Part shown: positions 33,606 to 46,521 of the stretch, in pieces | Layout: each line of letters begins with the position of its first letter | How positions within the stretch are numbered: position 1 is the first letter of the stretch | DNA from: Juglans regia | Taxonomy: Eukaryota > Streptophyta > Magnoliopsida > Fagales > Juglandaceae | DNA length: 64,000 nt | Direction of reading: 5' to 3' | Assembly (NCBI RefSeq): GCF_001411555.2 | Contig: NC_049903.1 | Span: 23,279,098 to 23,343,097, forward strand | Program-made: the position numbers and the translations under genes | Notes under the pieces: generated by a model | What the model was told of the DNA's origin: nothing | Seen by the model: the letters and a program-made list of their open reading frames with translations, nothing else | Database searches by the model: none

Positions 33606-34511
33606 CTAGAAACACTTGTCTGCAAGGTGTCCAGAAAATCCACAATGGGAGCAAGTAACATAAGGTTTTCCTTTGAATTTACTGAATTTAGAGACATTGG
33701 AAAAGATTTGTCTTGGTGGTTGTGCAGCAGCCATAGCATGAGAATCAAGAGGAAGCCCTACTGCATTTGTCAAAGATCTTTGACTTTCTTCTTGTAGTAA
33801 CAAAGAAAAGACTTTCCCCATTGAAGGTAAAGGAGAAAGAAGCAGTTGGCTTCGAATAGCTGAATAAGATTCATGTAAACCAACCAAGAACTTCATCACA
33901 TAGTCAGCTTGTTGGCGATCAGCAAGATTCTTTAAAATGGCACAAGTGTAAGTATTCAAGATTCCACAATTACACTTAGGAAGAGGACGATAGCTAATAT
34001 ATTCATCCCATAAAGTTTTGAAATCACTGAAATATTCAGTGATTGAGTTTGAACCTTGAGAAATAGAACTTAAAGATTTTTCTATTGTAAAAACTCGAGG
34101 GCCATCACTTCGAAGGTATCTAACCTTTAGTTCATCCCAAATATCATAAGCAGTATTGAAATAGAGAAGACTTCCCCGAATTGCTTTTGCAATTGAATTC
34201 ATCAACCAAGATAAAACAAGGTTGTTTGCTCGTAGCCAAGCAACTTGAAGTTTAGTGTTGTCAGGACTGGGTTGAGGCAGGCTTCCATCAACAAAGGCAA
34301 GCTTGTTCTTTACAGTCAGAGCAATCGAGATTGATCTACTCCATGCAACATAATTTGCACCATTGAAAATTTCAGAAACAAGGAGAGCTCCAAGGTTGTC
34401 ACTGGGATGCAGATAGTAAGGGCTTGATGAATCATCAGATGGATTCATTAAGGATGAATCAGAGAATTTCATCATATTGACTGAGGATTCCATATTGGCA
34501 GGAGATTCCAT
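33606..34511 (-). CDS. copia Gag protein, 301 aa
   Basis: Nucleocapsid-type Gag of a plant copia element. It has an N-terminal LLVSEIFNGANYVAWSRS block and a central WDELKVRYLRSDGPRVF stretch typical of the retrotransposon gag (UBN2-like) fold. A C-terminal CCHC zinc knuckle reads CSHCGFSGHLADKC. The frame closes with TAG one residue after the knuckle, exactly where related elements continue into the CFxIxGYPPG linker. Here the linker follows in the same frame after the stop. The Met at 34511 follows about 100 nt of leader after the 5' LTR. In an intact relative this would be the first part of one gag-pol polyprotein. Confidence 0.9.
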   Translation of the reverse strand: MESPANMESSVNMMKFSDSSLMNPSDDSSSPYYLHPSDNLGALLVSEIFNGANYVAWSRSISIALTVKNKLAFVDGSLPQPSPDNTKLQVAWLRANNLVLSWLMNSIAKAIRGSLLYFNTAYDIWDELKVRYLRSDGPRVFTIEKSLSSISQGSNSITEYFSDFKTLWDEYISYRPLPKCNCGILNTYTCAILKNLADRQQADYVMKFLVGLHESYSAIRSQLLLSPLPSMGKVFSLLLQEESQRSLTNAVGLPLDSHAMAAAQPPRQIFSNVSKFSKFKGKPYVTCSHCGFSGHLADKCF

Positions 34512-34591
34512 AGCAGCAAGAATAACAAGAAACGTAAAGAAAAAGTAAAAGGATCAGGAATTTGATCAAGAAAGCAGCGGAAGTTTGATAC

Positions 34592-34603
34592 TCGATGATA
34601 CCA
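34592..34603 (-). other. Primer-binding site of the copia element
   Basis: Directly after the 5' LTR the minus strand reads TGGTATCATCGAG. The first eight bases equal the complement of the initiator-Met tRNA 3' end. Two extra bases interrupt the following GAG. Confidence 0.7.
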
Positions 34604-34905
34604 TGTGAAATATGTAAAACAGAAACAGAGAACTAGAGAACTAGAAACTTGAGGAAGAATTTTAGAGACAATCAATGTGATTTCTCATTGTAATGTATTG
34701 ATATTTCTTAATCTTTGGTGCTGTACATCACTACTATTTATATGCAGTAATTGGCAATGTAAGCCATCTGATTTCAACTAACTTTAACTAACTGTAACTA
34801 ACTTAACTGTCATCTCTTAACTTTAACAATTTCTTCATCTCTTTTGAGTTTGGCTTCCCGTGACTTTAATTCTAATGCTTCAATTTGCTCTTGTATATTC
34901 CAACA
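34604..34905 (-). repeat. 5' LTR of the copia element
   Basis: 302 bp, identical in ends and length to the 3' LTR. The two differences I see are A/C near 34723 and C/T near 34843. Confidence 0.93.
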
Positions 34906-36070
34906 AATAGTGAGGGGCGAAGACTGCCTGCAGCAGCTGTGAAAGATGGAGGTTGATGGAGTGGATTTCTCCTTCACATCAAGGCACTATTGGGTGCAGC
35001 CAATGACAGTGGATGGTCTACCATGTGGGAGAGGAAACTTCTCCAAGAAGCTTTGCCAAGGTGGCCAATTTCGTGGGCCTTGGTGGGCCCCACCAAGTGG
35101 GCTTCAATTTGGGGTTTAAAGGGGGTTTGGTTAGGGTTTGAGATGCTATCAAGCCCAAGACCAATATTTCTTGGCCCAATCAAATTTCCAAGGTTTAAAA
35201 TGTTGGATAATGATGTCATAACAAGGATTTGATTAATTAATAGTATGTGGAAGTGATTTAATCAAGTGATTAAACACAATGCTAGAAATCAGATTAAAAA
35301 GGGTTTGGAGGCCAACTTTAGGGTTTGAGAAAACCGTTTAGGGTTTTGGTTTCAACCAAGCTTTTGGGGTTTCAATTGGATTCCAACCATTTAGGTTTTG
35401 CTAGGGTTGAAACCCTCTTTGGTCTGACACAATTTAGTTGATCAGATGAAATAGAGCTTTGCTTAGGTGGCATGATCTCACACCTTGACTTCCTTCACAA
35501 ATCCATCTAATGGTTCCTCATGGTGCCAAGTGTTTAATACTATTCACTATATGTGGCTAAGATCTTGCCAAGTGTCCAAATAAACTCTTCCAACCTAATT
35601 TGGACATTTCACACTGTGATTTTGAAAACATTGCACTGGGTGCGCTTATCGAGGTTACTATTCACTCCAAAAAAAAAATACATAATAAACTTAGTACTGA
35701 AAAATTCTAAATATTAATATTAACCTATATTGAAAACCGTTTAACGAAATTCAACCCCAAAGTGCCCCTAAAAATAATTTTCACAATTTCCAACAGACGT
35801 TTCATCCGAAATTATGAAAATAGGCTATTTCACCATAAAATCCTAAATAATCCACTGAGTCTAATGGCGTAGACCATAACGCATTCTGACACTTCTAACT
35901 ACCTCAAATAATTAAACTCATATTTCTACCACTATAGTGAGTGATAACATTGACTATGTAGACAAACTAAAACCTGTGCGATTGGTTGATTCGTAAAAAT
36001 TTATGGGGTTTTCACGAGATTCCTAAAGTTAATAGAAATTCTACCAATGAATTTCTAGCGGGCTGTTACA

Positions 36071-36650
36071 TCCTCCCATCCTAAAAAATAGATTTCGTCC
36101 TCGAAATCGATGCAAGTACAAATAGAAAACTCGCTCAAAAGAAGAGGTTGCTTACCAGCCTACTGTCCAACACTGGATGCCTTATCATGCTCATGGGGCA
36201 GGTGAAATTCTTCTTGAGGTAACGTCTTCCTCTCGTAGTCAACATTATTCTTACCTATAATCATCACACGGTTACACAAAATAACTACCACCATAACATA
36301 AGGGTATAACACTCCCAAAGGTTATAGCCTAAACTTACTGACTTCTAGGCTGACCTTCTAGGATACTGAGTCCTTGCTTAAAAGAAATCATTATTCTCCT
36401 TACTATTCAAAGAATTATCCACAACGTATATATATATATCTACCATTCTTAACTCTCTCTCTCTCAAATCATATCAATTAATACTGGAATCCTTCCACAA
36501 AGTAGGTCAAGTTGTACCAGCATACTCTCTAAATCTAAAACTTCAAGTATTCACGCAGTTCAATTTGAAAGAATTTAATCCATACATAACTGAATTCACT
36601 TTTTCTATTTCCTCAAGCAGTTCTATCTGCCTAGGACTAGCTTACTCCTT
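36071..36650 (-). repeat. Internal 3' tail of the gypsy element that owns LTR B1
   Basis: Contains the polypurine tract (TAGGATGGGAGGA, minus strand) and the text GATTTCGAGGACGAAATC just upstream of it, which also occurs at 50205-50250 beside LTR B3. No coding domain remains. It is cut off at about 36650, where a plus-oriented B copy begins. A short TA run lies at 36428-36441. Confidence 0.65.
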
Positions 36651-39600
36651 CATAATCACTTGATTAAATCACCTCCACATATTATTAATCCTTCAAATTT
36701 GTGTTAGAACATCATTATCCAACCTTGTTAACCTTGAAAAATTGATTGGGCCAAGTGATATTGGATTTGGGCTTAATAGCAACCCAAACCCTCTTTAAAC
36801 CCCAAAATTTAGGCCCATACGGTTTAGGACCACTAAGGCCCACGAAATTGACCACATTAGTATTGCTTCATAGCTAAGTTTTGTACTCCCACTTGGCTGG
36901 TCAGATCTTTACAAGAAGGGCCTAGAAGGTTCTTGAAGTACAAAGCTAAAGGGCCACCTCACTCTTTCACTCTTACACTCCACCTTGAGAAAAGATCTTG
37001 GACTGATTTTTATGAGAAGAAAAGGCCAACACTCAACCTTTCCTTCAGTCCTATCACTTTCCATAACTTTATTAAGAGGCTCTCCAGTCCACTTCCCACG
37101 AAAAGTAACTCTCATTTACACTTTCCCTCCATAGAATACAAAAGACACTCTCGGACAGTTTTTCGTAACTCTTTTGAACGCCTGTTTCGAAGCTTTTGTA
37201 AGTGTTTTCTCGAAAATTTTCCTTCATTGTTTATTTTGGAGTCTAGTTTACGTGGATATCTTATTCGTTCCATTTGGAGATCATTTGATTGGTCAAAAGT
37301 TGTTTAGACCCCAGAAAGGTCATTCTGGGCGATAAACTGGAGAGTGTGTTATGTTTTGGAGTTTTTGACAAAGCTAATGAATAGATCTTGGTCTGAAATT
37401 TTTATGGAGTATTGTTAACATGTGTATATGATTATTGGTTGATGATTTGATGCATGATTAAAAGTTTTGGTGAAATATTTTCTTAGGTCTAGAAACTTAG
37501 AAACTGGAAGAGGAAAAATAATTTCTGTTTTGAGAAAGTTTAAATATTTTATGGTTTAATCTTATTCCAATGGCTTTGATATTTTTATTGGAAGATCCTA
37601 AGCATCTTATATACATGTTATAATGTAATTTTGATGATATTTGATGTTAGTTTCGAAGATATGAAATTTTATGCATTGAGATATTCGGTTAGGCCAAAGT
37701 GGTGATGTTCTTGGCTAAATTTGTGTTTTGGTTGATGTTTAACCATGTGATCTTGAGTTTGATGGTTGGATCTATTTTAGGTCACCTTTCTAAACCATGT
37801 GATGTTTTGGTTTGAAGATCACTTCTTTATAAGTCATGGATCAAGAGGTTGATCAAAATAAGTTAGAAACAAAATTCTGTTCAAGTATGGTTTTAGTGAT
37901 TTTGATGACTTTTGTTCATGATTCAAAACATAATTATTCTTAGGAATATGTTATGAGTATATGGAAGAAAAATTTTGGTTTAATCATGAGTTTTGAGACT
38001 TGAAAGAATTACAACAAAAATCAAAGGAAATAGCCTTTGTAAGTTTCGGCCCTATAGAGTTTTAATGGTTGTATTTAGTTTTAATTTTTTCTGAATTAAT
38101 ATTTGAGTTTAGGACAAAATTTACATAAAGCATGTAAATTTTGGTGATTTTTAGAGTTAGGATGCAAAATCCTTAAGTTAGGAGTAAAATAGTCATTTTC
38201 CCACATGTAGAGGGTAAAATGGTAATTTTACTCTACGTTGATATTTTTTCATATTCCTAATTGTTAGTGATTATGTTCTAATTCTTAGAAATCACTACTT
38301 TCAGTTTCTCGTGATCGCACTTGAGTTTTGTCTCGAAGCGCGAAGATCGAGGTAAGTTAGCTTTTTACTTACTGTCAGTTTAATGTGTATGAGTGATAAG
38401 TAAGGGAACTAAATTGTATGTATGCATGTTATCATATGTGTCATGCCAAGTCATTACATATTTATCTGTTACACAGAATTTATTCTGTTGTGAATTATTC
38501 ATTTGTTACACAAGATATTCTGTCACGTATTGCTATACATTGCAAGTATGTCATGTTAAGTTAAGTATGCCATATGTTACATGTATTTCATGTCACGTAA
38601 TATTCACTGTCGCATGTTACGCCATGTTAAGAAATGTTGTATGTTACATGGTATACTATGTTGCCTGTTAACCTGTATGCCATGTTATGAAATGTTGTCT
38701 GTTATATTTATGTTTCAAAGTATATCATGTCTGTCGTCTTACGTTCATGTCACGTTATGCTACGTCAAGATTTCTATCTTTTATGTCACGTTTATGTCAT
38801 GTTCATGTTACGTCACGTTACGAAATGTCATGTCTGCCAATTAAGTTATTTATGTCAATCACGACCCTAAGCGCTAGGATGGTAGTGGAACTCCTTTGTT
38901 AACGCTGGAGTGTCTGAATAGGTGTGAAATTCATTGGGTTGATGAAGTACAGTAACAAGTTGCGAATGGGGCCTAATTAGCTGGTCACCGGAGCGCGCCA
39001 GACACTAATGCCGATAGTGCCACACATTATGTTACGTGTGTCCACAGCAAGTGTGGCACAAACAAATAAGTCATGGGGCAACAACAACTGTGGAGCATAC
39101 ACTACGTGAGACACAGCAATTGTGACACGTAGAATACGTGAGGCCACAACAACTGTGGAGTACGTATTAACGCACTTACAGCTGGTATAGAAACCTGTGA
39201 TGTGATGCGGTAATCGACAGGGACACACGGCTCAAGGGGACCTATGTAGCACCCATATGGTCACTTTAATGATTACGTCTATTGAATAAGATTCCAAGTT
39301 CACGTGTTTCACATTCAAGTCATGTTTCATGTTACGTTATGTTCAAGTTTACGTTCAAGCAATCATGGTAATCCCATGAGACAAGAATATGTTTCAAGTT
39401 CATGTTATGTTATGTTCACGTTTACGTTATGTTCAAAGTTCACATTTATGTTATGTCATGCTCAGGTTCATGTTATCTTTCAAGTTCATGTTCAAATTAT
39501 GCATGTTCACGTTCATGCTATGTTTCAAGTCCATGTTATGTTCCAAGTTCACGTTCATGCTATGTTTCAAGTCCATGTTATGTTTCAAGTCACGTTCATG

Positions 39601-40214
39601 CTAAGCTTCAGTTTCAGTTTAAGTTATGCCAGTTATGTTATGTTGTATGTCAAGTTATGCTATGATTACTTATGATTTGATTATGCATTCACGCTTTTTC
39701 TGCCATGCATGCATCATTAACCTGTGTGGAAGTTTCCTGTTAACTTGCTGAGATTTGTAATCAAATCTCACTGTGATAGTCCCAACTACCATTCCCCCCG
39801 AATGGTAGATCTTGTTACAGGATCAGAAGGAGAACCGGGAGTTAACCAACTGGAAATGGTCGACTAAGCGACGATGCGACGTAGGTGTTAGTACAGCACT
39901 CTTTTGTACTACTTGTATTTGTGGAGTTCAATCTCCAGCACTCTTTTGTTCACAACCATTTTGGACTAGTGTTGTGATATCTGTTTTTTAGTATGTCATT
40001 ATGTATGAAATATGTTTTAAGTATTTGAGATATTTCAGTTTGGTGCATAGTATTGCTAAAAAAAAAAATTATCCGCTGTGAATATTGCATAATGCTAGAT
40101 GCATGTTAGGAATATTGTATCTTATATGTCATGAACGGGGGCAGGTAACCTTGTGTTACATATCTCGATATTTCAAATGACCGTCTGATCCCAAGCGGAA
40201 TTTGGGGGCGTCAC
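36651..40214 (+). repeat. Family B LTR copy B2, plus orientation, 5' truncated
   Basis: Reverse-oriented relative to B1 and very similar to it. For instance, the frames at 38393-38671 and 28122-27793 share their first 32 encoded residues. It ends GGGGGCGTCACA at 40214, the normal LTR end. About 0.8 kb of the LTR start is missing at the left edge. No primer site follows the end, so it is a 3' or solo LTR remnant. It contains the near-palindrome cluster (39040-39160) and the CATGTTATGTT array (39300-39680). Confidence 0.75.
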
Positions 40215-41302
40215 ATGTTATGTTATGTTAAGAAATATTTTCGTCTCAAATGTCTTTCGAATTAAATTCATGTCATGTTATGCTATGTCAGGGCTTCTGT
40301 CCTTTCGTGTTTATGTCACGTTTCATCTCGGGTACAGTCTGTGTATCTCGGGAATAGTCATGTCAAGTTATTCATGTCAATCTTGATTCTAAGCTATGAT
40401 GTGGTAATATTCTAGTGAAACTTCTTTGTTCATGCTAGAGTGTTTAAATAAGTGTGAAATTCCTTGAGTTGACAAATTACAATTAACAGATTGCAAATGA
40501 GGCCTAACTAGCTAGTCATCGGAGTGAGCTAGACACTAACGCCGATAGAGCCATATTTTATTTCACGTGTGTCCACAACAATTGTGGCACAAACAGTTCA
40601 TGTGATCATAACAATTGTGACGCATGACGTATGGAGTCACAATAATTGTGGGGCATATATTACGTAAGACACAACAATTATGACACGTAAAATACATAGG
40701 GCCACAACAACTGTGGAGCACCACGTATTAACGCACTCACAGTTGGTTTAGATACCATGTGTTGTGATGCGGAAATCGACAGGAACACATGACTCTAGGA
40801 GATCCATGTAGCACTCACATGTTCACGTTTATCGAGTTAAATGAACAAGATTCCAAGTTATGTATTTCACTTTCATGTACGTCCACGTTCATGTGCAGTT
40901 AAATTATTGTTCAGCTCATGGTTATTGTTAAATCATGGTAATCCCATGAGATAAGAGTACTCTATCATGGTAACCCCATTATATAAGACTACATTATCGT
41001 GGTAACCCCATGAGACAATAACATCATGGTAATTCCATGAGATAAGAATATATTTCAAGTTCATGTTATGTTATGCTATGTTCACGTTCATGTTTTGTTT
41101 ACATTCATGTTATGTTACGTTCACGTTCATACTATGTTTCTAATTCATGTTATGTTATGTTATGTTCACGTTCATGTTGTGTTCAAGTTCAAGTTTATGT
41201 TATGTTATGTTCACGTTTATGCTATATTTCAAGTTCATGTTATGTTCAAGTTCAAGTTCATGTTATGTTATGTTATGTTATGTTCATGTTCATGCTATGC
41301 CC
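40215..41302 (+). repeat. Family B LTR fragment C, plus orientation
   Basis: Corresponds to the interior of the B LTR (compare 38745-39610). It shares a segment with B3 that B2 lacks (ATCTCGGGTACAGTCTGTGT here, its complement near 47010-47050). It is therefore an inverted relative of B3, not a tandem copy of B2. It contains the AACAATTGTGG-type cluster at 40575-40725. Confidence 0.65.
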
Positions 41303-41880
41303 AAATAGTTAAAGCGTAATCCATGCATACCTAAGAAAATAAACATCTACGATTACAATATGGGTCTCAGAAAACTGTAAACTCAAAACATAAGAGATCG
41401 AGCTCCATGTTTACATTACCAAAATACACTAATGAGCTAGTTCATCGAGTAACTCATGTAACTCAACTAACAAGGCCAGAATACTGTCCAAAAACCTAAC
41501 TATAGAAGCTGTAAACTCCGCGTCTGTGGCGTCTAGTCAACCTCCTCCAGTCTGCCAGTGTCCACTCCTTGCTTTGATTCTGACACATCGCCTATTATTC
41601 GGAGGGAATGATAGTTGGGATTACCACAATGATATTTGATTACAAATCTTAGTAAGTTAACAGGAAATCTCGACACAAGTTAATGATGCATGCATGGCAG
41701 TAAAGATATGAATGCATAAATAAAGTCAATAAGAAGCATAACATAACTTGACATAACATTGCATGAAATAATAAGCATAATGTGACTTGACATATCATGG
41801 CATGAGTAGTCATAACTTGAATTGAAACTGAAGCTTGGCATGAATATAAACTTGAACATAACATAACATGAGACATGACT

Positions 41881-44800
41881 TGTAACGCCCGTCCTTATGG
41901 TGAGACTTTTTATAAAATGATTTTAGAAAGGATAAAGGGAATTACCGTTCGATTTAAAATTTTTTACTTCCATACCTAGTGTGCAAGACTCTACGTTATA
42001 AAATATAATGTGCTTTGAGAATAAAAAATGTTTACAGCGAAAAACATTAATCTTAAGATAAAAGTGCATCTCATACAGTTAAAACTCTCATGCTTAGACT
42101 TTTGTGCTCTTCCCCTTGGGCTGTATCCGTCTTAATGCATACTACTCATTCAGTCCCTGTGGAGGGAGGGGCATACATAAAAACCAAAATGAGTCAATGA
42201 CTCGTAAGCATTACTTCATATAGTTAAAATATAATAACATAGGTTTTCTGTCATGCATTCATCATTCCATACATACTATATCTACATGCATGCGTGCGTT
42301 CATTTGAAAACATCACTGGACGAGGTTTTTCTTTAAAAATGAGCTTTCTTTTCGTAAAATGTTTCTCCCGTCAATGCCTTCATTTCTTAAAGAATGCGAT
42401 GCATTCATACATTTATACATTCTTTCTTATCACTTTCATTGGCCAATACACACTGTTACGCCCCGTGTATTGGGATTAGTGGTCTTCCTTTGGACCCAAA
42501 CTCCTCCCGTGGCCACTGGTTGGGAATCCCTTTCATGGGGGGCAACACTGGGTGTACTACCAGTACTACTTATCCGGCATTGCAATCTACCCATTCCTTT
42601 GGTACCCTTTTCATTCATTCTTGTAGTCGTTATGTATTTTCATACATTAAACGTTTAGTCCTTTCCTTTTAGTTCGGTCCTTTTCTTTTCAGTCCTTTTC
42701 ATTTAGTAGTTCATTCATGGAAAAACGTCATTTAAGAGCATGGGCTTAAACATCACCTTTCATGGCTTCATTTAAAACATTGGTTCATGGCATCCTTAAA
42801 ACATCAGTTCGTAGGGACCTTTTAAAACACATACTTTCTTTGCGTCGTTTAAAGCATCAGTTAAAGTGTCGGGCATAAGCCTCGACATTTCTTTACGTGA
42901 AAAATACATACAATAGATACCGCGTATAGTTATCCATTCATATGCGTACAATTAATACTTTGGGTACTTAAAAAAGGGCTGCCAAGAAGGGTCGTACATA
43001 CGTATACCTTTGAACACTTATACTTAGCATGTTTTCGTAAAACATCTTTCGTGTCATTTCGTAAAGGAAAAACGTTTCATTTTCGTTTCGTGTATTTTAG
43101 AAAACTCTAGGAGAGTATGAACTCAATACTTACCTGGACTCCATGCTACTTTCATAGCATACAGTCCATTCATGTGCGTGTCAGATGGCAACCTACATGC
43201 ATACATATAACCTTAACGTCATTCTCTATCTAGTACATAAGTAACTTAAACTAGAAATAGAGCTACACTTCAATTGGAATACTCTCCTTCTATCTCGTGC
43301 TCTTATATTCCTTTTACTATGTTAAAACCTCCGGGATCCACTTACGGTGCCCATCTACTAAAGTGAACCCATGATTCCCCTTAGGATTAAGACACTAAGA
43401 CCTTCATCTTACTCTTCCTATTGACCTCATTCTGATGCATGATTCCAACTGATGGAGTCATGCATCCCAATTGTAGACAATACGCCCATCACTACCTCCA
43501 TGCACCTTTGCTCACACTAATCCTTATTCCCATCCATGCAAGCCACATAGCTCCAAGCCAACTCTGGGGCTTAACCACCGTGTAACTATGCTTAGAACAG
43601 ATTACCCATTACATATGGTGAATCCGTTCAGCACATGTGTCTCACCAGACTACGCATGTACCTTACCCTTTCATCACCTAAGATCAACACATACACGTTG
43701 ATCACATGCTCGTAGGGACATCGCCATACTCAAATACCAACCTTCTCTTAACCCGGCTAGCATGACTCTTCATGCTACCCGTCCTTTTTGACAGTTCATC
43801 CCAACACTTAACATGACAAGACTCTATTCACAACTTCACTTTACGTCACGTCATATAGCTTGAGACTATTCCCAAGCTACACCGTGACCTTGTCACGTCA
43901 CTTGACATTCCGCTACATCATTTCTACGCCAACTCCTAAGTCATAATGAGTATGGTCCCTCGCGTACTCCTGTCATATCATGACATCTCTTCATGTTCCT
44001 ACTACGCCATTCCTAAACTAACTCCTCACCCATCATAAGCACGACTGCCAATAATCATGTCTCTTCGTGACATTCCCCAGTCATGCTTCCGCTGCACACT
44101 CTTATATTTGTTCTGCCACTTCACACATACTTTCAACCATAAGTCAATTACGGTGACACTTGTCACTTTAGACTACAGGCCACATCTTAACTATCTCGGG
44201 ACACTGTTCCACAGTTCCCGACACTACTCACCACGTTCTACGCCCATCAACCACACAACCATCCATATCTCTACGACATGCCACACAATGTGTCGCTGCA
44301 CCTCTTGGAGTACACTCCACGTGTACTCCTTCTCACACGCTACGCCACATCACCACAAAGGCGTACACGCCATATGGTGCATCACTCCATCACATGGAGT
44401 ACACTCCACGTGTACTTCCTTCATACACGCTACGCCAGACAGAGTACACCCAGCGTGTACTCTTCCCATTCCACATTACGCTAGGAGAGTATATTTTACA
44501 TATACTCTCCTTATCCCACACTACGCCATGAGAGTACACACTCTCTTCCCAATCCACATGATGCCACGCCTCCATTACAACACAGTCCACAACATTACAC
44601 AGATACGCCCAACACTTCACATACACAGCACATCACATCTCCATACTACACAACGAACTCTACAATATTAACAGCACAGTCCACAACCTAACCAATCAAC
44701 TAATAACATAAATAACAAGGGATAGAGGGTTATACTATCGACGGGGTTGACCCGTGCGTTATTCGCTGACCGTCACAGTTGATGACGTCAGAAGGGTTGT

Positions 44801-46521
44801 ACTTGGTGGCTAACCCACGTACAATGGCTGTTTTGGCCATTGGAGATGGCTACGGGTGCGGATCTATGCGTAGGAGGGTTGGGTTATGGTCTTGGAAGGG
44901 CTCATGGTGGCCTTATGGTGGTGGTGAGGGGCGAAACACGACATATCTAGCCGTGTACAGTGGCTGTCTTGGCCATTGGAGGTGGCTAGGAGGGTTGGGT
45001 AGTGGTCCTGGAGTGGTGGTCTCGTGGTGGTGCCAAGGTGGCACATGTTAGAGACACAACGGCTCATGGAGGAGCTAAGGCCGTGGGTCTCAACATGAGA
45101 AATCAGAGGGAGAGCTTGGCTGATCGTGGCTGAGCATGGAGGGGCTTGGAAGGACCTTGGTGAGGTGATGGTGGCATCGAGGTGGCGCCACAATGGCTCT
45201 ATGGCAGCATATCTAAGCCGTACGTGAGGGAGAGTTCGTGAGAGAGAGGACATGCAAGAGGGGTGGATCGGGGCTATGGGTGGTTAGGGTAGGCCGATGG
45301 TGGCCAGAGGAAGCTCGAGATGGTGGTTGGACGTCGTGGGCATACGGTGGTGGACGGGGAGAAACCCATGCATGTGAATGAGAGAACCCATGCGTGTGAG
45401 GGAGGCTATGGTCCTCGGGCCAAGGGGAGGAGGAAGGGGGAAGGCTTAGGGGGCTCGTGGTGGTGCTTGGTGGCCTGGGTAGCTGCATACGGCGACGCTA
45501 GGGACGTCGGTGGCATTGAAGCTATGCGAAACCCATTTATGGATTGGGTGCATGCGTGCGACGGAGGGGGAGAGGGAGGTTGTCGTGGCTTGGGTTCCAT
45601 GGAAGGGGTTCACCGGTGAGGGGGGAGGTCGTTGGTGGAGGTGCGGTGGCCATGAACAGCGGCACACGGAAGAGAAATGGTTTTACCCATTTCGGTTGCT
45701 TACCGTGAGAAGAGAGAGAGGGCTGCGCGTGGGGGGTTGGCTTTGGTTGTGGAAGCTTGCCGGTGTGAGAGGATGCCGGTGGAGGAGGTGGTGAGGTTGG
45801 GTGGCGTGCGGCGGCGTTGGGCTGGGCTGGAGGATGAAGAACCAGGTGAGAGGGAGAGGGAGGCATGCGATGTACAGGAGAGGGAGGAGAGAGAGAGGGG
45901 AGGGAAAAGTGACTGAGAAAGAGAGAGAGTCTGGGTTTTAATCCTGATCCCTTTATCTTGGGATCTTCAAAACGATCTAACGGTAGGCTTTAAATACTAA
46001 TTTAAAAATGTATAAACATTAACTAAATTAAAAGCACTGAGATGAATTAAGGTAGAATATTATTTAAACTAAAATTTAGTTTATAAAATAATATTTCTTC
46101 ATCATTAATAAAATGATGAAGTCTTATTTAATATCTTTAAAATAATAAAACCATTTAATTAATTTGAATTTTCAACATAATTTAAATCCTATAATATTTA
46201 AATAACTGAAATAATTTTTAATAAATAATATTAAAATGATTTCCGACAATTATAATATATTTGGAACTCTTCAAAAATATTATAATTGTTGTATTTAAAA
46301 TCAAGGTTAGTTCAGTAACACTGAAAATACCTCATATAAATATTTTCAGTGGATTTAAAACACTGGGTATAATTTAGAAATCACATACTATCTTTAGAAT
46401 TACACCATCGAGGTTCTGCACGCATAAAAAGGCTCACAATCACTATAGAGAAGGGCAGACTGTTATATAATTTCCATCCTCTGAACTTGCTTACGTCAGA
46501 AAGAAGAAGCGGGGTGTTACA
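41881..46521 (-). mobile_element. Solo LTR A2 (4641 bp)
   Basis: Plus-strand ends TGTAACGCCCG and GCGGGGTGTTACA, perfect 5-bp duplication TGACT (41876-41880 and 46522-46526). Same family as A1. A2 lacks the hAT element of A1 and carries about 280 bp (43255-43535) that A1 lacks. The flanks join cleanly within LTR B3. Contains the CACGTG repeat (44300-44470) and a GC-rich block (44700-45950) with a CT-rich leader on the minus strand. No protein domain is encoded. Confidence 0.85.
44300..44470. repeat. CACGTG-containing repeat in LTR A2
   Basis: CACGTG at 44318 and 44407 (89-bp spacing) within TACACTCCACGTGTACT units, and a decayed copy CAGCGTGTACTC near 44450. Homologous to 12500-12730 in A1. 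Confidence 0.6.

Larger units (their letters stand above)
29738..34905 (-). mobile_element. Near-complete Ty1/copia retrotransposon (5168 bp)
   Basis: Two 302-bp LTRs (29738-30039 and 34604-34905) flank gag and pol on the minus strand. Read by eye they differ at two positions only. Flanks are AATAT and AATAG, a 5-bp duplication with one mismatch. A primer-binding site matching the start of the initiator-Met tRNA complement and a G-rich polypurine tract are in the expected places. Domain order is gag, protease, integrase, reverse transcriptase, RNase H, the copia order. One in-frame stop and one single-base frameshift are the only coding lesions I found. It sits inside LTR B1, so it is younger than B1. 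Confidence 0.95.
26274..36070 (-). repeat. Family B long LTR copy B1 (split by a copia element)
   Basis: On the minus strand it starts TGTAACAGCCCGCTAG at 36070, right after a purine tract at 36071-36086. It ends GGGCGTCACA at 26274. Without the copia insertion the LTR is about 4.6 kb. The polypurine tract and internal sequence at 36071-36650 show that this is a 3' LTR of a gypsy element. The same family appears at 25367, 36651, 40215 and 41303. Within it lie degenerate CATGTTATGTT arrays (26815-27180, 27680-28080) and CCACAGTTGTTGTGG repeats (27320-27480). Its reading frames are compositional. Confidence 0.8.

Noticed and set aside
39304..39675. 123-codon plus-strand open frame with similar frames at 26817-27158 and 41068-41319
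   Set aside because: Same repeat effect: all three reading frames of the array give similar low-complexity peptides.
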